Shown piece after piece: positions 31,729 to 39,558 of a stretch of DNA of 64,000 bases. The DNA comes from JALOLV01 sp046295175. Lineage in GTDB: Bacteria > Bacteroidota > Bacteroidia > Cytophagales > Spirosomataceae. The translations under genes and the position numbers were made by a program. The notes under the pieces were generated by a model that saw only the letters and a program-made list of their open reading frames with translations, had not been told where the DNA came from and searched no databases. The DNA is taken from contig JBKBNY010000001.1 of the NCBI GenBank assembly GCA_046295175.1, positions 992,001-1,056,000 of the forward strand, in the 5' to 3' direction. Positions within the stretch are counted from its first letter, which is position 1. The number at the start of each line of letters is the position of its first letter.

Positions 31729-31747
31729 AGTATTTGTTTTCTGATTT

Positions 31748-32671
31748 TTACGTAATCAATAACGACTCACGACGACGCATTTTTCCTGCCGGAATACCAA
31801 ACATCATCTTGAATCGACGGCAGAAATAAGCCGTATCTTTGTAGCCCACATCTGAGCCAATTGCTCTGATGCTCTTCTTGCTTGTACGAAGTAAAGTCAC
31901 GGCGGCCTCCATACGTTGGTACTCGATATAATCCTGCGGATTAATACCCGTCAACATCTTGAAATACTGACCTACGTAATCTTCTGATACATTGGCTACG
32001 TTTGCCAATTGTTTGTTCGATAAATCACCAGCGATATTATCTTTGATGTATGCAAAAATATCAATCAAACGTGGGTCTTTGAAGTACGTACTGTTTGTGG
32101 CCAACTGCTCAACAAACATGCGGTTACGCAAGATATGACGCACAACCTCAATGACAATCTCTTCGGTTTTGTTACGAATCACGCGTCCACGTCCAGCTTC
32201 ATCCGAGAAATCTTCTGCCAAAATATCATGAATCAAAAGACCTAACTTTGTATGTTTTTTGATGAAAAATGGCGGAATATCGAGCGAAGTAAAAAAGTTT
32301 ACTGAATCAAAAACCTTTGCTTCAAACGCAACTAATCCGAACGAATTCTGGATTTTACCGATGGTCGAAGGGTCACGCATCGACTCAAAATAATTATCTC
32401 TTTTGGTCATGAATTCTTCATAAGAGATATTTTTTGGTTCGCCACTGCCATAAACCAACGTTGCGTACTTGCCACCAGGAATAAACAATAAATCACCTGG
32501 TTCTACTTTTTCGTTGTTGCCTTCGAGCTTCACATCTCCATCATACAGCACCAACAATTGGTTCTCAACATCATACACATTCTTGATACGAATGGTTTGT
32601 AGCATTCTGATATGGCGTGCTTTGGCAAATTTCACGCCCAGCGATTCGATAATTTTATTATAATCTTCCAT
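31748..32671 (-). CDS. AraC-family transcriptional regulator
   Basis: A 307-aa regulator with an N-terminal cupin-like sensing domain (LLVLYDGDVKLEG, EPGDLLFIPGGKYATL) and a C-terminal double helix-turn-helix (about 200-300: LSNKQLANVANVSEDYVGQY, FKMLTGINPQDYIEYQRM, IRAIGSDVGYKDTAYFCRRF). The middle part (about 95-190) is helical and may dimerise. Ligand and targets are unknown; no metabolic gene is coupled to it. A TACTTTTG box lies at 32737-32744 on the minus strand, upstream of the start. Confidence 0.92.
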   Translation of the reverse strand: MEDYNKIIESLGVKFAKARHIRMLQTIRIKNVYDVENQLLVLYDGDVKLEGNNEKVEPGDLLFIPGGKYATLVYGSGEPKNISYEEFMTKRDNYFESMRDPSTIGKIQNSFGLVAFEAKVFDSVNFFTSLDIPPFFIKKHTKLGLLIHDILAEDFSDEAGRGRVIRNKTEEIVIEVVRHILRNRMFVEQLATNSTYFKDPRLIDIFAYIKDNIAGDLSNKQLANVANVSEDYVGQYFKMLTGINPQDYIEYQRMEAAVTLLRTSKKSIRAIGSDVGYKDTAYFCRRFKMMFGIPAGKMRRRESLLIT

Positions 32672-32936
32672 AAGTTTTATGAAGAGTTTTTTTCGTTTTC
32701 AGCTTAGTATCTTTTATTGATGAACTATTTTACCTGCAAAAGTAGCAAATTTGGACAAATCTAATAATTGTTCTTAAAAATCCAAACAAAAAAAAAAATT
32801 AAAATGTTTTTTTCGTCATACAAAATTAAGAAAAAACATGGAATTTTCTAAAAATAATCTAATTTCGATAACGTCAAGTTCATTCGATTTATTCTAATTT
32901 GATGGTAAAAAACTTAGATTTATAGCATTCAATAAC
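32672..32936. other. AT-rich upstream region of the AraC-family gene
   Basis: It holds the minus-strand -7 candidate TACTTTTG (32737-32744) about 65 bp before the start codon; a TTG at about -11 spacing is too close to be a good -33. A second CAAAATTA (32821-32828) reads TAATTTTG. Poly-A runs are frequent. No gene or RNA seen. Confidence 0.5.
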
Positions 32937-32940
32937 AAAA

Positions 32941-32965
32941 AAAAGGCTCAAAATGAGCCTTTTTT
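32941..32965 (-). terminator. Terminator of the acyl-CoA dehydrogenase gene
   Basis: AAAAGGCTCA and TGAGCCTTTT with a 3-nt loop, flanked by A and T runs on both sides; 32 bp after the stop on the minus strand. Confidence 0.85.
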
Positions 32966-32996
32966 AGTACAACGAATTATTAGTTTTTTACAAGTT

Positions 32997-34157
32997 TTAT
33001 TTCAAAATCTCTCTCGCAATCACTAATTTCTGAATCTCTGAAGTACCTTCATAAATCTGAGTAATCTTGGCATCACGCATCAATCGCTCCACATGGAATT
33101 CTTTCACATAACCATAACCACCATGAATCTGCACAGCTTCGGTTGTAGCCCACATCGCTACCTCTGATGCAAATAGTTTGGCCATTGCAGCCGCTTCTAC
33201 GAAGTCTTTGCCTTCATCCTTCAATCTGGCAGCTTTATACACCAAAAGCCTCGCAGCTTCGATTTTTGTAGCCATTTCGGCCAATTTAAACGAGATTGCC
33301 TGATGTTCCGAAATCAATTTACCAAAAGCCTTACGTTCTTTCGAGTATTTTACCGCCAATTCGTACGCTCCAGCCGCAATTCCGAGGGCCTGAGCCGCAA
33401 TTCCGATGCGTCCACCATTAAGCGTACTCATCGCAAACTTAAATCCAAAGCCATCATCGCCAATTCTATTTTCTTTTGGCACTTTCACATCCGTAAACAT
33501 CAATGAGTGTGTATCTGAGCCACGGATTCCCATTTTATCTTCTTTTTTGCCTACGGCAAATCCTTCCCAACCTTTTTCGACAATCAAACAATTGATTCCC
33601 TTGTGTTTCAATTCTGGATTCGTCTGAGCAATCACCAAACAAACATCCGATGAATTACCATTTGTTATCCAGTTTTTTGTGCCATTTAGCAAATAATAAT
33701 CGCCTTTGTCTTCGGCTGTTGTACGCTGCGATGTCGCATCCGAGCCAGCTTCTGGTTCCGACAAACAAAACGCTCCGATACCTTCGGTCGCTAATTTGGG
33801 TAAATATTTTCTCTTCTGCTCTTCTGTGCCGAATTTCTCTAAACCCCAGCAAACCAATGAGTTATTGACCGACATTATCACCGAAGCCGAGGCATCGACT
33901 TTCGAGATTTCTTCCATTGCCAACACATAACTGATGGTATCCATTCCGCCACCGCCGTATTCTGGCGATACCATCATTCCGAGAAAACCATATTCGCCCA
34001 TTTTCTTGACCTGCTCGGTCGGAAAACGGCTTTCGGTGTCTCTATCAATTACTCCGGGTAATAAATCGTTTTGTGCAAATTCTCTCGCTGCGGCTTGAAC
34101 AGCTAAATGCTCCTCGGTAAGATTGAAGTTAATCCCTTCGATATTTGCAATGGACAT
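32997..34157 (-). CDS. Acyl-CoA dehydrogenase (short/butyryl-chain type)
   Basis: A FAD-dependent dehydrogenase of 386 aa that introduces the alpha-beta double bond in fatty-acid or branched-chain amino-acid breakdown, passing electrons to ETF. Landmarks: AFCLSEPEAGSDATSQRTTA, YLLNGTKNWITNG, LNGGRIGIAAQALGIA, and MRDAKITQIYEGTSEIQKL with the catalytic glutamate in YEGTSE. It is most like butyryl-CoA dehydrogenases. It is monocistronic with a strong promoter overlapped by a perfect palindrome, so it is probably under repressor control. Confidence 0.95.
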   Translation of the reverse strand: MSIANIEGINFNLTEEHLAVQAAAREFAQNDLLPGVIDRDTESRFPTEQVKKMGEYGFLGMMVSPEYGGGGMDTISYVLAMEEISKVDASASVIMSVNNSLVCWGLEKFGTEEQKRKYLPKLATEGIGAFCLSEPEAGSDATSQRTTAEDKGDYYLLNGTKNWITNGNSSDVCLVIAQTNPELKHKGINCLIVEKGWEGFAVGKKEDKMGIRGSDTHSLMFTDVKVPKENRIGDDGFGFKFAMSTLNGGRIGIAAQALGIAAGAYELAVKYSKERKAFGKLISEHQAISFKLAEMATKIEAARLLVYKAARLKDEGKDFVEAAAMAKLFASEVAMWATTEAVQIHGGYGYVKEFHVERLMRDAKITQIYEGTSEIQKLVIAREILK

Positions 34158-34194
34158 AGTTAGATTTTGGTTTTTAGTTTTATATGAAGTGTTA

Positions 34195-34235
34195 CAAATT
34201 TATACTTTTCAATAATAGTATGCAAGCATACTATT
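34195..34235 (-). promoter_or_regulatory. Promoter with overlapping operator palindrome
   Basis: On the minus strand TTG (34223-34225) and TAAATTTG (34195-34202) are 20 bp apart, a good Bacteroidota promoter. A perfect 10-bp palindrome, AATAGTATGC-AA-GCATACTATT (34214-34235), covers the -33 element. This is the expected geometry for a repressor, for example a TetR-type fatty-acid regulator (inference). Confidence 0.75.
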
Positions 34236-34284
34236 TATTTTTCAATTGTAAAATATGTTGAAATCTGGATTTCGACAAAAAATT

Positions 34285-34308
34285 AAGGCGGATTGGTGAA
34301 CCCGCCTT
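34285..34308 (-). terminator. Terminator of the oxidase operon
   Basis: AAGGCGG and CCGCCTT around a 10-nt loop, 7 bp after the stop of the last gene in the leftward operon. Confidence 0.8.
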
Positions 34309-34314
34309 ATATAT

Positions 34315-34554
34315 CTAAGCATTAACAACCCTATTTTTCTTGGCACTTCGATACCAAATGTAAATCATTGTACCGATAGCTATATAAGGCACCGACAACA
34401 AGTACAAAATACCATCGTTGATACCCGAACCAATCACGCCTTTGCCTTCACTCAGATTACTACCCACCGAAGCCCTGCACATGGCACATTGAGCCATAGT
34501 CATGGTAGTATTTGCAATGAATAGAATTACGATAAAAAATATTTTCTTAAACAT
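34315..34554 (-). CDS. Small CxxC membrane protein at the end of the oxidase operon
   Basis: A 79-aa protein with signal peptide (MFKKIFFIVILFIANTTMTM), mature start AQCAMCRASVGSNLSEG with a C-A-M-C pair right after the cleavage site, and one membrane helix near residues 49-68 (ILYLLSVPYIAIGTMIYIWY). The CAMC pair faces the periplasm. I know no named function. Its place after DUF420 and SCO suggests a role in copper or heme delivery to the oxidase (inference). Confidence 0.8.
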   Translation of the reverse strand: MFKKIFFIVILFIANTTMTMAQCAMCRASVGSNLSEGKGVIGSGINDGILYLLSVPYIAIGTMIYIWYRSAKKNRVVNA

Positions 34555-34569
34555 AACCTTAACTATTTA

Positions 34570-35103
34570 TTAGTGAATATAGTACGGTTTAATCATCAAA
34601 TAGGCTATTACACCCGTAACCGATACATACAACCAAATGTAAAACGCATAACGATTTACTTTATTATGCCTTTCATATTGCCCAGTCGCTCCAAAAAACA
34701 TTGCTCTCAAAACCAATGGTAAAACCACAATCGAAAGCAAAATATGGCTGATTAATATAAAATAATAAAAATAACGAATCGGGCCATCACCACCATAAGA
34801 AGTAGATGGATTTGAAATATGGTAGGTAACATAACACAACAAAAATAACCCACCCAGCACAAAGGCTGCCCACATGACTTTACGATGCCCTTCGATGTTT
34901 TTGTTTTTTATCAGAATCAATGCCCAAACTAAAAGAATCGAGGTCGCAGAATTGATAATTCCGATGATATGGGGTAACTGTTTTGTCCAAGCACCTAAAT
35001 CAATTTTTTGGCGGATTCCTATCAATAACGCTACCGCAAGTGGAATAATTACTGATAAGATGTTAATCCATCGCATTGATTTGGCTTCTACTGATTTTTC
35101 CAT
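34570..35103 (-). CDS. DUF420/CtaM-like oxidase assembly protein
   Basis: A 177-aa integral membrane protein with about five helices. Conserved histidines appear in IEGHRKVMWAAFVLG, CYVTYHISNPSTSYGG and ILISHILLSIVVLPL. DUF420 proteins are related to CtaM/YozB, which is needed for maturation of aa3/caa3 oxidases in Firmicutes. It lies 5 bp after the SCO gene and is clearly cotranscribed. Confidence 0.88.
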   Translation of the reverse strand: MEKSVEAKSMRWINILSVIIPLAVALLIGIRQKIDLGAWTKQLPHIIGIINSATSILLVWALILIKNKNIEGHRKVMWAAFVLGGLFLLCYVTYHISNPSTSYGGDGPIRYFYYFILISHILLSIVVLPLVLRAMFFGATGQYERHNKVNRYAFYIWLYVSVTGVIAYLMIKPYYIH

Positions 35104-35108
35104 AAATT

Positions 35109-35789
35109 TTACTTTTTCTTCATAAATGAACCTAACAAAATGTCAATTTCGGTAATCAACCTATCGACATCGGCTTTATTTGTTCCGTCGTAAATACCAC
35201 GTACAAATCCTTTTTTGTCTATCAAAAGTAGCTTTTCAGAATGTACAAAAGCATCTTCTGGTTTGTTCAGCATCGAAGCATCCGAAACTGGTAATTTGTA
35301 GCCTTCAATTATCAATTTGTACAAATTGGCTTTATCACCAGTCACAAAAAACCACTTGTTATCGATTGCCTTGTAATCTGCCGCATACTTTTGCAGAACC
35401 TCGCCTTTATCGTGTTCGGGGTCAACTGTATGAGAAACAATCAGTACATCCGAATTGTTTTGGTAGGCTTCTTGCACTCTCACGAGAGATTTTGATAGTT
35501 TCGGACAAATCGTACCGCATCGAGTAAAAAAGAAATCAGCAACGTAGATTTTATCTTTAGTTTTATCAGAACTAAATACTTTTCCGTCTTTATCAATCAA
35601 CTCAAAACGAGGTATTTGATGAAAAACTGTATCGCCATTCTTAACTACCGCATTTCCGTAATCATCAACCTGCGGATACAAATACGGCAGGTTGTAATAG
35701 TTCTGTCCGAAAAACTTTAGGAATAAAAAAATTAAAGCCGGAATAACTAATATTCCTATCAGTATTCCGACTTTTTGAGTATTTTTCAT
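35109..35789 (-). CDS. SCO1/SenC copper chaperone for cytochrome c oxidase
   Basis: A 226-aa membrane-anchored thioredoxin-fold protein that helps load the CuA site of subunit II. An N-terminal helix (about residues 7-25) anchors it. The copper ligands are C91 and C95 in RCGTICPK and the histidine in DAFVHSEK (about 184). VDPEHDKGEVL is the typical SCO loop. It is positioned 10 bp after the subunit IV gene, which fits its assembly job. Confidence 0.93.
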   Translation of the reverse strand: MKNTQKVGILIGILVIPALIFLFLKFFGQNYYNLPYLYPQVDDYGNAVVKNGDTVFHQIPRFELIDKDGKVFSSDKTKDKIYVADFFFTRCGTICPKLSKSLVRVQEAYQNNSDVLIVSHTVDPEHDKGEVLQKYAADYKAIDNKWFFVTGDKANLYKLIIEGYKLPVSDASMLNKPEDAFVHSEKLLLIDKKGFVRGIYDGTNKADVDRLITEIDILLGSFMKKK

Positions 35790-35798
35790 ATTTAATTT

Positions 35799-36119
35799 TT
35801 ATCTGTAAGAGAAGATAAATCCACCTTCCATGATAAGGGCAACAATCAACCAAACCACAAAAATACATGGTAAGATTACTGTCCAAATCAATGATTTAAC
35901 TTCATGTTTAAGGTGCATAAAGATACCTACGATATAATACGCCTTAACAATCGTTAGGATGATAAAGATTCCGATTTTAGTCCATTTCATCGTGTCGGCA
36001 CTTACCGTAAACGCGATGATAAACTCAAAAACTGTAATACCGAGCAAAATCCAGAACGTTTTCCAAAGTTCTTTGGTTTGTGGTTTTGCGGCTTCTTCAG
36101 AATGTGTATGCTCTGCCAT
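35799..36119 (-). CDS. ctaF: Cytochrome c oxidase subunit IV
   Basis: A 106-aa protein with three membrane helices (about 22-42, 51-72, 78-100), beginning with a histidine/glutamate-rich cytoplasmic stretch (MAEHTHSEEAAKPQTKELWK). VKAYYIVGIFMHLKHEVKSL is the hallmark of the prokaryotic subunit IV family. Small accessory subunit of the aa3/caa3 oxidase, probably for stability. Confidence 0.9.
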   Translation of the reverse strand: MAEHTHSEEAAKPQTKELWKTFWILLGITVFEFIIAFTVSADTMKWTKIGIFIILTIVKAYYIVGIFMHLKHEVKSLIWTVILPCIFVVWLIVALIMEGGFIFSYR

Positions 36120-36148
36120 TTTTACAATAATTTCAATGTGTTAAACTA

Positions 36149-36910
36149 TTAAACGAGATAGAAGAAGGTAAATACGAATACCCAAACTAAATCTACAAAG
36201 TGCCAATAAAGACCTACTTTTTCGACCATATCATAGTGTCCGCGTTTTTCGTAAACACCGTTTGCAGCATTGTAGAAAATCAATACGTTCAATACAACAC
36301 CCGACAATACGTGAGTACCGTGGAAACCAGTAATAAAGAAAAAGAAATCGGCAAATGCAGGAGGGCCGTACTCGTTTTGTACTAAGTTAGCTCCGAAAAT
36401 TGTCTCGCCAGAAGCTAATTTAAGGCCATGCTCTGAGCCATGAATAAAATGAGTCCACTCCCAAGCTTGTGAGCCTAAGAAAGCAAAACCACCTAAGATT
36501 GTCCATAACATGTATTTCTCAACATCTGCTTTATCTCTTCTGTGTCCAGCTTCAACAGCTAATACCATAGTTACTGAACTGAAAATCAAGATAAATGTCA
36601 TGATACCAACGAATACCAGCGGTGCTTTTACGCCGTGCAAAAATGGTACAGCTTCAAAAACAGCCTCTGGGATTGGCCACCATTGTTGAGAAAATTCAAA
36701 TGTAGCATGGGTCATTGTTGGGTTCAAATCATTGAACGCCGGAAAACTGAAACGTACCAACGCATACGAAACAAGTAACGCCGAGAACGTAAAAGTGTCG
36801 GAAAGGAGGAAAATCCACATCATCAATTTTCCATAGCCAACTTTCATCGGCTGAACGCCCCCTTGCCATGTCAAATGCTCAGGATTGAGTGAAGTTTTTG
36901 TAACTGCCAT
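36149..36910 (-). CDS. ctaE: Cytochrome c oxidase subunit III (first copy)
   Basis: A 253-aa polytopic protein with the subunit III signature: GKLMMWIFLLSDTFTFSALL, AFLGSQAWEWTHFI, FFFITGFHGTHVLSGVV and VGLYWHFVDLVWVFVFTFFY. It carries the longer N-terminus and the conserved glutamate and histidine (WEW, HFVD). Part of the heme-copper oxidase. A second, shorter subunit III gene follows 82 bp upstream on the map. Confidence 0.93.
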   Translation of the reverse strand: MAVTKTSLNPEHLTWQGGVQPMKVGYGKLMMWIFLLSDTFTFSALLVSYALVRFSFPAFNDLNPTMTHATFEFSQQWWPIPEAVFEAVPFLHGVKAPLVFVGIMTFILIFSSVTMVLAVEAGHRRDKADVEKYMLWTILGGFAFLGSQAWEWTHFIHGSEHGLKLASGETIFGANLVQNEYGPPAFADFFFFITGFHGTHVLSGVVLNVLIFYNAANGVYEKRGHYDMVEKVGLYWHFVDLVWVFVFTFFYLV

Positions 36911-36992
36911 AACTTTTAGAGTTTCGAGTTTGATAAGTCTTTAAAATTGAATCAAAACACATACCATAAACTCAGAACAATGAACTAACCAA

Positions 36993-37574
36993 TTATCTGA
37001 AATAAAGTAAAAACACGAACAAATATAACCAAAGTAAATCAAGAAAATGCCAAAAGGTGGTACAATTTTCTATCAACAATGTTTTTCCAGCGTTGACTTG
37101 TGAACGAAACACAAATATCATCGTAGCTATTAATACTCCTACACCCATTACTAAGTGTGCTACGTGAAGACCTGTAAAAACGTAGAAAAATGAGCCAGAA
37201 ACATTACCTTTTAAGTAAATTCCTTGTTTTTGTAAATCTTGCCACCCGAGGTACTGCATCACCATGAATGACATCCCGAGTACAAAAGTCACTAAAATCA
37301 TAGACTTCAACAAGCCTTGATTGTCTTTCTTAGCAGCATTATACGAAAAGTGCATCGTTATACTACTAATCAATAAAATTACTGTGCTGTACCAAAAGAT
37401 TTTCGGAATCTCAAATTCATTCCAAGCACCTTCGGCTCTTTTTACCAAATATGCACTCGTCTGCGAAGCAAACAGCATAATTATGGTAATTATAAACATC
37501 CAAGTTATAAAACGCCATTTATTGACTGATAATGGAATTTTTGGAGTCTCTTGTACTGCAATATCTTTTGCCAT
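36993..37574 (-). CDS. Cytochrome c oxidase subunit III-like protein (second copy)
   Basis: A 193-aa protein with about five helices and the same core as subunit III: FITWMFIITIIMLFASQTSAY, YLGWQDLQKQGIY, FFYVFTGLHVAHLVMGV and TTFWHFLDLLWLYLFVFLLY. It lacks the first helices of the 253-aa copy. Paired subunit III genes are usual in Bacteroidota oxidase clusters, where the two together may replace one seven-helix subunit (inference). Confidence 0.9.
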   Translation of the reverse strand: MAKDIAVQETPKIPLSVNKWRFITWMFIITIIMLFASQTSAYLVKRAEGAWNEFEIPKIFWYSTVILLISSITMHFSYNAAKKDNQGLLKSMILVTFVLGMSFMVMQYLGWQDLQKQGIYLKGNVSGSFFYVFTGLHVAHLVMGVGVLIATMIFVFRSQVNAGKTLLIENCTTFWHFLDLLWLYLFVFLLYFR

Positions 37575-37588
37575 CTCTCCTCCTTGTC

Positions 37589-38467
37589 TTAAATTTTATC
37601 TAACAAATACGCAATCTGTACGATTGGTAAATATATAAACGACCCAAACATCAACTGTAAAGCAGCTTTGTCGCTTACCTTTCTCATCAATTGAAAGGTC
37701 TGAGCCAAAAACAACACCCCACAAATCATTGCAATCACTGCTGAATTAATACCGGTCATTCCAAGGTAATATGGTACCCAGCACAATGGCAATAAAAATA
37801 GAGTGTAAATCATTATTTGAATGGCCGAATTCAAATCTTTCCCATTGGCGGGTAATAATCTGAAACCAGCTTTTTTATAATCTTCGTCTAAAACCCAAGC
37901 GATTGCCCAAAAGTGTGGAAATTGCCAAAAGAATTGAATTGCAAATAATATTCCTGGTTCAAGACCAAAATGGTTTGTAGCAGCGACCCATCCAATCATT
38001 GGCGGGAAAGCCCCAGGAATTGCTCCGATTGCTACACCGATTGGTCCAATTCTTTTTGCAGGCGTGTAAACAAATCCATACAATAACATTGACAATAAAG
38101 CCAAAGCACCAGCACGAATATTGAAGTGGTAAAACAACAGATAAGCCGCAATTACAGCCATCACCCATCCGAACAAAATTGCTTCTTTAACCGTTAATCT
38201 ACCGCTTGGAAGTGGACGGTTCTGAGTCCGACCCATCAATTTGTCTAAATCTTTCTCAATGATTTGGTTAATGATATTGGCCGAAGCGGTTGTTGCAAAT
38301 GCAGCTATTGCAAAAAGTGTTACTTTTATCCAATCGACTGACTCTGAAGCTAAAACAAAACCAAAAGCTCCTGAGAAAACAACCGTCATCGATAAACGAA
38401 ACTTTGTTAACTCATAAAAAGCCTTGGCTTTAGATACTATATTATTATTTGCTATCGTAGATTCCAT
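37589..38467 (-). CDS. ctaB: Protoheme IX farnesyltransferase (heme O synthase)
   Basis: Adds a farnesyl tail to heme B, giving heme O, the first step toward heme A. A 292-aa UbiA-superfamily protein with about nine helices. The first Asp-rich motif reads NIINQIIEKDLDKLMGRTQN and is followed by RPLPSGRL; the second is LDEDYKKAGFRLLP. It is encoded 29 bp after heme A synthase, so both heme-tailoring steps are in the oxidase operon. Confidence 0.95.
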   Translation of the reverse strand: MESTIANNNIVSKAKAFYELTKFRLSMTVVFSGAFGFVLASESVDWIKVTLFAIAAFATTASANIINQIIEKDLDKLMGRTQNRPLPSGRLTVKEAILFGWVMAVIAAYLLFYHFNIRAGALALLSMLLYGFVYTPAKRIGPIGVAIGAIPGAFPPMIGWVAATNHFGLEPGILFAIQFFWQFPHFWAIAWVLDEDYKKAGFRLLPANGKDLNSAIQIMIYTLFLLPLCWVPYYLGMTGINSAVIAMICGVLFLAQTFQLMRKVSDKAALQLMFGSFIYLPIVQIAYLLDKI

Positions 38468-38496
38468 TTGGAAAGCCTATTTCTAAAACATAGAAT

Positions 38497-39501
38497 TTAG
38501 GCACTTGAATTCTGAAAAACTTTATCTTTATTCAAAAATAACAACATTACAAATTGTAAACCGAGTGCAATTGTTGCTAAGGTTAAGTGTACAGGTTGGG
38601 CAATTGATGGAATCGCAAAATATGCCATGATAATTCCTGACAATATTTCTATGAAAATCAGCCCCAACAACCAATTCGTATATTTATTGATGATTCCTTT
38701 TGAGGCCGAATTCTTACGAATTGCATAAGCAAAATACAAATGAATCAAGACAATAATTATCGAATACGAACGGTGAATTTTGAATTTAATTCCGAGATTA
38801 TCAACCCACTCACTACGAAGAGATTCTCCCATCATTTTAGATACAATATCAACCGACTCCCGAACTTGAGTTCCCAAAAGAACTTGTACCAGTGACAGTA
38901 TGATAATTGCTATCAACCAAATATTCAATGAACTTTTATCTGAAATTTTCTCAACAGTAACAACACTATCATAAGACCTCGCAACGGCATAAAGCAAAAT
39001 AAATACGATAACTATTGCGAGTAACATGTGCAGCGTCACCATAACTGGTAACAACTCTGTTGATACTACTTTTGAGCCTAACCAGCCTTGGAATCCTACC
39101 AGTAAAAAGGAAATAAGGCTCAACCAAAAAATGACTCTGTCTTTTTTCCAGTAGGAAGTTGAAGCTAACAATGTAGCAAAGATGAAGATTCCTATTAGTA
39201 CTCCAATTAAGCGGTTTATGTACTCGGTCCATGTCTTTACGACATTAAAGACAACTTCACCTTTGAGTTTTGCTCCGAAAATCTCTTGGTAATTTGCTGG
39301 AAGCTGAGAGACATCTGTCGGTGGAACCCATGTACCAAAACATTTTGGCCAATCTGGGCAACCCATACCTGCTCCAGTTGCTCTTACAATACCTCCAACT
39401 AAAATTAGGAAATAAACAGCACCAATTGTCCAAAGTCCTAATTTTCTAAAAAGAGAACCTTGATTTAAAGGGATTACAGTAGATACACCATTGTTCATCA
39501 T
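38497..39501 (-). CDS. ctaA: Heme A synthase (COX15/CtaA)
   Basis: Oxidises heme O to heme A in the inner membrane. A 334-aa, eight-helix protein with GIVRATGAGMGCPDWPKCFG (the paired cysteines of the first loop), the glutamate/heme-ligand region TWTEYINRLIGVL, and later VTLHMLLAIV, IHRSYSIIIVLIH and VHLTLATIALG, which supply heme-ligand histidines. It lies 57 bp after ctaD. Confidence 0.95.
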   Translation of the reverse strand: MMNNGVSTVIPLNQGSLFRKLGLWTIGAVYFLILVGGIVRATGAGMGCPDWPKCFGTWVPPTDVSQLPANYQEIFGAKLKGEVVFNVVKTWTEYINRLIGVLIGIFIFATLLASTSYWKKDRVIFWLSLISFLLVGFQGWLGSKVVSTELLPVMVTLHMLLAIVIVFILLYAVARSYDSVVTVEKISDKSSLNIWLIAIIILSLVQVLLGTQVRESVDIVSKMMGESLRSEWVDNLGIKFKIHRSYSIIIVLIHLYFAYAIRKNSASKGIINKYTNWLLGLIFIEILSGIIMAYFAIPSIAQPVHLTLATIALGLQFVMLLFLNKDKVFQNSSA

Positions 39502-39558
39502 TACACAACCAATTTTCTTTCTGAAATACGCTTAAATCAAGGTTCCAATCACTATTTA

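Noticed and set aside
32672..32936. Small RNA upstream of the AraC-family gene
   Set aside because: A -7 box is present but there is no well-spaced -33 and no terminator before the gene, so it is treated as the gene's own promoter region.
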